Shown: positions 58,101-64,000 of the stretch, piece after piece | Layout: each line of letters opens with the position of its first letter | How positions within the stretch are numbered: the stretch's first letter is position 1 | From: Tetragonia tetragonoides | Lineage: Eukaryota; Streptophyta; Magnoliopsida; Caryophyllales; Aizoaceae | NCBI GenBank assembly: GCA_038025085.1 | Contig: CM076153.1 | Coordinates: forward strand, 22,109,001-22,173,000 | Reading direction: 5' to 3' | Length of the DNA: 64,000 nt | Notes under the pieces: model-generated | The model's input: only the letters and a program-made list of their open reading frames with translations | Told to the model about the DNA's origin: nothing | Databases searched by the model: none | Program-made: the position numbers and the translations under genes

Positions 58101-59744
58101 AGTCAGGGAGGTGGCTGAACGTATGATGGTTTTCTATTCTGATATCATTTTGTTTCATATTAATGAGCATGGAGATGTGATGGTGTGCCTATGAGGAACT
58201 CGACTTAGTTGGGACTTGGGAGGCTATTCTCTTCTGGAACTCAAAGCTCAAAACTAAATGAATGATCTTTCTTGCTGTAGGAATTACTTGATTTAGGTGA
58301 GACTGTTGGAACTCAAAGCCGAGGTCTTTCACAAGAACTTATCAAGTTGCTTCCAACCTCAAGGTACAAGACGGGTAGTTTTTTCTCGAGAAAAAAATCC
58401 AGGGAAAGGTAATATACTAAATGCTGCATTCTGTGAGTCAACTTGCCCTTTCTGTGTTCGTGACCTATCACTTACGAGATTACTCTTTCCATGTGGTGGT
58501 AATCAGAGAAAAGAATTAAAGTAACTTTCTTCTTTGGTCCAGCATTATAAAACAGAAGGAAAGAGAGACCTTATTAATTATTAGTATTGAATATGTCCTC
58601 CCACCAGGCCACCGGTGTCTCTGACTCATGCCTCTTGAATTTGATGTCGGTTATAGATGTAGTGCAGTGACTATACTGCAGCTCCTTAAATTATGGAAGA
58701 AAGCATCACTTGTATATTGTTGATCTGTTGCTTCTTATGCAAAATTTGATTGTCATTATGGGATTTTCCATAACATTCTTCTGTCTGTTAAAACATTAGG
58801 TTGAATACATTGTGTCATAGGAAGTTTCACCAGGAATTAATCCATTTACGACTAACAATAGCTGTTGGACTTTCCATGATTGATTTACTAATTAAAGATT
58901 TTCAGAGGAGATAATTGGTGTGGCTGTGGTATTCATGCAATGATAAATGCTTTTCAACGGAGTTTTGGAATGTGAATCAACTAGTGCCTCTTTGAGATGG
59001 TTATTTGGAAGTGTGCGGAGCTAACATATCGATGAAATGTAGAAAATTCATTTGATGCAGTCATTACAGGATTAACTTTTTCTATGCAGTGTCATCTCTT
59101 GGAGGAACCCTTTTCACTCAAAAAAACTAGCTATACACAATGGGTAGTCTACACAATGTTGTCTTGTGTCTATTTCTCTCCTCTCTCTTTTTTTCAATAT
59201 ACCCATACTACACCCCCTGAAATCCAAGGGAGAGGAGAGAGATAGACACAAGACAAGGTTGTGTATACTACATGTTGTGTATACCAATAATGGTCCCTTT
59301 TCACTTGTTAGTTACTTTGATGTCTCAAATAGGGTCTTTATCATGTTGCGTTTAGGTGACTATTGTTATTTCAAATATATTCCGTGTGGTATGCCAGTAT
59401 CTGTAAACAAACGTATCTGATGCAATAATTATCGGGTCTTTCCTTATTCTGGCGACTCATTAGTTCAAATTTGATGACTTCACCACAGATGCGTGATATG
59501 TCTAGTGACCTATAAAATAGGGGATCAACAGATGACACTGCCGTGCAAACATGTATACCACTCCAAATGTGGCAGAAAGTGGCTGAGCATTAACAAGGTA
59601 AGATCGATACTTGTGAAGACCACAGATTTCAGTATTTAAATCATACATTTTGTTGTGCTTGTTTCTCATACTTAGACCCCTTTTCTTGTGCAGACATGTC
59701 CAGTCTGCAATAGTGAAGTATTTGGCGAGGAAACAAGGAGTTGA
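55174..59744 (+). CDS. BB: RING-H2 E3 ubiquitin ligase, BIG BROTHER ortholog
   Basis: Coding exons: 55174-55320, 56417-56636, 56963-56997, 57352-57396, 58281-58408, 59489-59597 and 59694-59744. All introns are GT-AG with consistent phases. The CDS is 735 nt, giving 244 residues; Arabidopsis BB has about 248. The start MNGNRPMEMYYNNTGYPY and the blocks DPDSMTYEELLDLGE and ESRGLSQELI-like TQSRGLSQELIKLLP match the family. The C-terminal RING uses C193, C196, C211, H213, H216, C219, C230 and C233 and is split by the last intron. BB marks growth regulators with ubiquitin and limits organ size by restricting the period of cell division. No motif is missing. The Arabidopsis comparison is from memory. 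Confidence 0.95.
59132..59283. mobile_element. Foldback MITE in BIG BROTHER intron (before exon 7)
   Basis: Arms of about 52 bp: TGTCTTGTGTCTATTTCTCTCC near 59151 is inverted as GAGAGATAGACACAAGACAA near 59236. The outer ends are TACACAATGGGTAG and ACATGTTGTGTATA. A TA may be the target duplication, as in Stowaway/mariner MITEs. Confidence 0.75.
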
Positions 59745-60348
59745 AACTTTAGCAGGCGAGCGTACAGATACAAGTTCGGTTTTTGTTGATTTCCATTTTT
59801 TTGTTCTTAGCTCCTGCTTTTTGAGCATATAGAGAGCTGATTTTGAATGTAGGGCTATATAATCCCCCTTTCTAACTGATATATGATCACTTAGGCCTTT
59901 GTAGTAAGAAAAATCAATGAAATGAAAGATTTTATAATGCATATAAGAGAGAGCGAGGCAGCAAGTTTTGTCCACTACCATTGGTTGTCAGATTAATTTT
60001 TCCTGTTTCTATGAAGTTCAATTTTTTCTACCCCTTTGGATGCTCCATTCAAGTCTCTTCACTATCACAGGTTTTCACTTTTCAGTTTTCAGTCAACATG
60101 GATATATGAACATAGCATACTTTGGTCCTCGAATGTATATTTCATGTCTGGTTTCAGTGACAAATGCCAAGTCTTTTTTCTCAGTTTCCTTTTTGTTTGA
60201 TAAGGACGCAAAACGGTATTTAACTACATGATCAGGAATATCAATCTCCCAACAACGTCACTCTAACCCCAATGGTTGCGCATGTAGCGACTCTATTATC
60301 GTCGACTTAAAAAATAAGACAGTAGCAAGAAATAGCGTCTAAAGAAAT
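59745..60348 (+). other. 3' UTR of BIG BROTHER and spacer
   Basis: The 3' UTR probably runs to about 59940, where AATCAATGAAATGAAAG could serve in polyadenylation. The rest shows no gene. Confidence 0.4.
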
Positions 60349-60881
60349 TGTAGACACTAAAATTGCGTCAAACAGTGATTTCCCAAAAGATGCATAATTA
60401 TCTCAAAAAGATATGATCTTTATCTTATGAAATAATAATATATTTTATTCCAAAAAGATAAGATTGCAGAGGAGAATTAGGTCATCTCAACCGCTACTTC
60501 AACCACTATAGAAGGGAGATCATTCCAAGGTTGAAAAAAAGGAGAAACGGAATAAGCCACAAAGGCCCCGTCAAAGGCGAGACGGAACAAGCCACAAAGG
60601 CCCCGTCAAAGGCGAGACGGAACAAGTCACACAAAAATGGCCCTGTCACCTCCCTACCACAAAATCGTAGGTCGATCCGCAGTTCGGGAACAAGTCAACA
60701 AGACCCTCGTTCTGCTAGATTTAATAAAACGCTCCCAAGCCTTGAATCTAAACTTATCCACGCTCCTTTAGATTGGAATTAAGAGATCCACAAAAATTGT
60801 AACCCACAAATTATCAATAAATTATCTTGTTCCATATTTTCATTCCTCTTATTTACAGTTTTGAATTTTTTATGGTTTACA
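60349..60881 (+). mobile_element. Solo LTR of the miniature LTR family
   Basis: 533 bp, TGTAGACACTAAAATTGCG...TATGGTTTACA, the reverse complement of the LTRs at 9981-11135. Flanks GAAAT and AAAAT match at 4 of 5. A unit of about 35 bp (ACAAGCCACAAAGGCCCCGT...) is tandemly duplicated near 60550-60625. Confidence 0.88.
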
Positions 60882-60886
60882 AAAAT

Positions 60887-61209
60887 AACTCAAACTCACT
60901 ATAAATTACCGGTGCATTTAGAGCTTGAATCAATAGATCATAAGCGATCATTCTCAACCACCGCCAACTTATGAGTATCAACGAGCTGAAAGCAAACATA
61001 ACTCCTAGAACTTGCAAAATAAAAGTCGTATCTTCAGCTATGTACTTTCATGGGTGAGGTATAAGTTTTTGTGAAGACTTTATTCAATTTAGTTTTGTAA
61101 ATTTCTTTTTTCTACTCACACATAACTGGAGTAACGGACAACAATTGATACCTACCTTTCAAAAGTAATTTTATTTTTTTTAGCAATAAGTACCTTATCA
61201 AAATCTATA
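60887..61209. other. Spacer, no gene seen
   Basis: AT-rich and featureless. Confidence 0.4.
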
Positions 61210-63970
61210 TCTATATACTAATAATAAAAGAGCTGCTATAGAGAGAAAATAGATTAGCCATGTGTCAACTTCTTATAAGTTTGACCACATGTCAATTCCT
61301 TATGAGTTTGGCCTTGAGTCATTAAAAAAATTTTAAAAAAATAAATTTAATGTCCCACAAAAGAGGGTGGTTGCATAAAAATAGATCAATAACTAAAAAA
61401 AAATAACTCCTAAAATATATCTCAACAAAATAAAAAGTAACTAATCTGTTACAGCCTGCGGTTGATGCTGAGAAAATAATTGAGCATTTTCTCAAAAAAA
61501 AAAAAGAAAAAAAGAAAATAATGGAGCAAACTCTCCACGAATGAAAATGAGAACTATTTTTTTGTAAAAAATGCCAGCATCAATTGACAAGGTAAAGTAA
61601 ATTTTCTTCAGAACTACTTTCTTAGTTAGAAACTTGTGCAGTGATGCTCGATAGATTGATTGGTTTCTGGCTATTTTTCATAGATTAAAACTGATTTGTG
61701 AGATTATATGTTTTTCGGAAGGTTCGAATAACTAATATTTATCACTATTTCCCAGGAATTTTTGTTTTTGATTCATTTGTGTGTAATGTATTTAATGTTG
61801 TTTATTTGGTGAAAATAGGAGTAGAAATTGGCAAATTTGAGACCACAACGAGTTTGATGTCTGAAAGAGAACGATAATGGGGATGAATACAGTAATGCAA
61901 CACTATGGTACATGCTATTGTCTCCAACTTGTTCGTCTTAAAATTTCTTCTGATTTCTATGTTTTTTTTTTTTTTTTTTTTTGTTAACCTAATTTCTCTA
62001 CACTGATCTCGAAGATTTCTCTCCTCTAATCAATTTTGATTGGTAGCTCTAAGATTGAGTCCTCAAGCAGCTTTGAGGTAGTGGTATATCTCTCTTTCTT
62101 TCCTTTTCTTTATTTTGTTGATTCAAACTTATGAACTTAGAAAACGTGATTTAGAGATGGATGCTATAATTTATTTTTTGTGTTTTCTTTTTCAATGAAT
62201 CTGCTTATTTAATTTGGGTGATGTTATAATCAACCAAAATATGATCAGTATTTGTTTTGGTGCTAAATTGTGAGCAATATGTGAGAGCATTGGTTTATGG
62301 TTGTGAGTAGGCATCTTAAATTGCTAAGTTTTTAATTGCATATATAAGTTTTTCTATGATTTTCAGTTACCAATGTAAAATGTCATTAATACTTGGTTTT
62401 ACTTATGACAAATGATAATACAGTTTCAGTTTGATTGTGCAAGCATTATGGAGTAAATAACTATAGAGAACACAGATTTTGAATCAACATTGGGTTAATC
62501 ACATATAAGTTTGAACCAGGATTGGATTTATCGTATATATGTTTCAATTAGACTCCTAAGTTCTGATTGTTTATTTGATTTGTTTATATTGATAATGACA
62601 AAAACCTCATATTTTTTTATTATTAATTTGTTAATTCAGTGCAAATACATCTAATCATTGGTTCTCCAGATTTGAAAGTTTGTGAAGGAGAAATTAGATA
62701 TTGAGATAATGAGATGTCTATTAAGTATTATTAGCTATTATTTTCAGTCATATTACTTGCACATATGCTTACAAAGCACAACAGAATCAATATTAATACA
62801 TGTAGGGGTATATTGAAAGTACAATTTATAAAGCACTCTTAATTCTATAGGTGTTGTATATTTAGTTTGTTCATATCTTTTTTTAAACTGTGCATTGCAG
62901 AGAAGGTGTTTGGAGCATATCGAAGATGAATTTTTTTGTAAAATGCTACAGTGACTTAGATGGGTTATATTTCCAGTTGTATTTTATAACAAAGACACAT
63001 TTTTACTTGGAACTTGCCTTTGCCCAAGACATTAATATAGAACATAGATGGGGGTCAACATTTGGGAAGCCCGGTCCAATCAGAATTGGGGGTATTATCT
63101 TCTCTTATATTATTAGTTGTTATTGTGGGTATTAATGGAAGAGATGGAATACTCACATAATTTATCCATGATCTTTGGTGTCCAAATACTTACAGCAATG
63201 AAGAATCTTAGGGAGTCTTTCAAAGAGGGAGTATAGAAGGGCTGTCTGTGAATACTGTGATGCCTTCCACAAAGAATAGATCAGGTCAATCAAAAGTACA
63301 TTCCTTTCTATGTGTGGAGAGAGCCAATATCCCAAATTACACTTTCATTTTCTGGCTTGCTGAAATGAAACAAAACATCTGCAGGTGGGTTAGAGCTGGG
63401 AACATGCCAAATGATGGTAATAAGTGGTGCCAGTGGCTGGATAACAGGAAGAATATGTATAAAACACAGAAAAAGGGTAATTGCATGCAGCAGTATCATA
63501 TATGGATTGAAAGAAACAGAAGGATTTACCAGAATGTGAAGAGACCCAAGGAAGTCATATGCAGTTTGATTATCAATGAAATCAAGACTAGGCTTTCTTT
63601 TTCTGCTTTTAGCGAGCAAACCAGTAGAGATAAGAAGTTCATGTAGGAATTTCATTCTGTAATTAACCGTAAGTTGTGGTGTTGAGGCTTGGGAATTTGC
63701 GGATTGGGAACTCTTGCTAGAAGGTGTCCTATTTTTATCCGATTCTCTTCTTTAGTTTGTATTTAAGGTTCTTTTTTTTACTTACAATGGTAATAGATCA
63801 ACTTGACTTTTACCAAAAAAAAAATAAAAATTAAATAAAGGATATTAGGGTAGATTTTCTTTAGAAATTTGCGGTAATATTATTTTTAATAAATCAATCA
63901 TCATAATAAATCAATCATCAAGAGTAGAAAAATTATCACTAACCGTGCATCGCAAGGGTTCTAACACTAG
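61210..63970 (+). mobile_element. Non-autonomous Helitron
   Basis: The 5' end TCTATATACTAATAATAAAAG follows an A. The 3' end is a small hairpin CCGTGC-ATC-GCAAGG (63943-63957) then GTTCTAACACTAG, followed by T. TC...CTAG ends, a subterminal hairpin and insertion between A and T without TSD define Helitrons. No Rep/helicase is present. One arm of the hairpin has a mismatch. Confidence 0.88.
63248..63646 (+). pseudogene. Captured LINE-type reverse-transcriptase tail (zf-RVT-like) in the Helitron
   Basis: A 132-codon ORF. IPNYTFIFWLAEMKQNICRW resembles the start of the zf-RVT domain, and YHIWIERNRRIYQ with IINEIKTRL resembles its end. The Cys/His middle is missing. No RT catalytic core is present, so this is a fragment carried by the Helitron. 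Confidence 0.55.
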
Positions 63971-64000
63971 TTTTCCTTAAATTAAGTACCCATGTCACTT

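Noticed and set aside
59502..59981. 159-codon minus-strand ORF
   Set aside because: It runs antisense through the last BIG BROTHER exons, which fit exactly on the plus strand.
62890..63135. 81-codon ORF in the Helitron
   Set aside because: No recognisable domain; left inside the Helitron description.

Overview
This window looks like nuclear DNA from a flowering plant, most likely a eudicot. The evidence is two intron-containing plant genes with GT-AG splice sites, long AT-rich spacers, a nuclear copy of part of plastid petA, and a dense nested set of plant transposons. I see no strong evidence for a genus. There are no operons, prophages or CRISPR arrays. Only two protein genes look intact, and transposable elements make up much of the rest.

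Layout. 9-2383 (minus) is a two-exon WIP-type C2H2 zinc-finger transcription factor gene. Its signature Trp-Ile-Pro motif reads Arg-Ile-Pro here. 3658-9177 is a small terminal-inverted-repeat (TIR) element split by a 5.08-kb hAT transposon (3712-8787) with a perfect 8-bp target-site duplication (TSD) and a stop-riddled transposase. 9404-9723 is a tRNA-derived SINE. 9981-11135 is a complete miniature LTR retrotransposon lying inside a foldback repeat. 13071-18626 is a complete but coding-dead Ty1/copia element. 19160-19690 is a petA fragment (NUPT) carrying a hAT MITE. 19957-20578 and 27410-27591 are further hAT-type MITEs. 28448-33811 is a non-autonomous LTR element whose interior holds tandem arrays and no gag or pol. 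36313-48004 is a Ty3/gypsy element with very long LTRs, a gag remnant, an extra ORF before gag and no pol; its right LTR contains a MITE and a 1.9-kb solo LTR. 52299-53230 is another MITE.

54000-59940 (plus) is the second intact gene, an ortholog of the RING-H2 E3 ubiquitin ligase BIG BROTHER. Its seven coding exons give a 244-residue protein. 60349-60881 is a solo LTR of the same family as the miniature LTR element. 61210-63970 is a non-autonomous Helitron carrying a LINE-type reverse-transcriptase tail fragment.

Throughout the window runs a family of foldback repeats with ends close to GTGTTCTTTT and AAAAGAACAC. Their interiors are built from short motifs such as CACTGATT plus GTAAGGTC, or from runs of TTCAGTTCAATTCAG. 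The points I would follow up first are this foldback family, the extra ORF upstream of gag, the array-filled LTR element, the WIP motif substitution, and several poly(T) insertions that look like retroposed tails with almost no body. Element boundaries were found by eye from TSDs and TIRs. Nothing was searched against a database.
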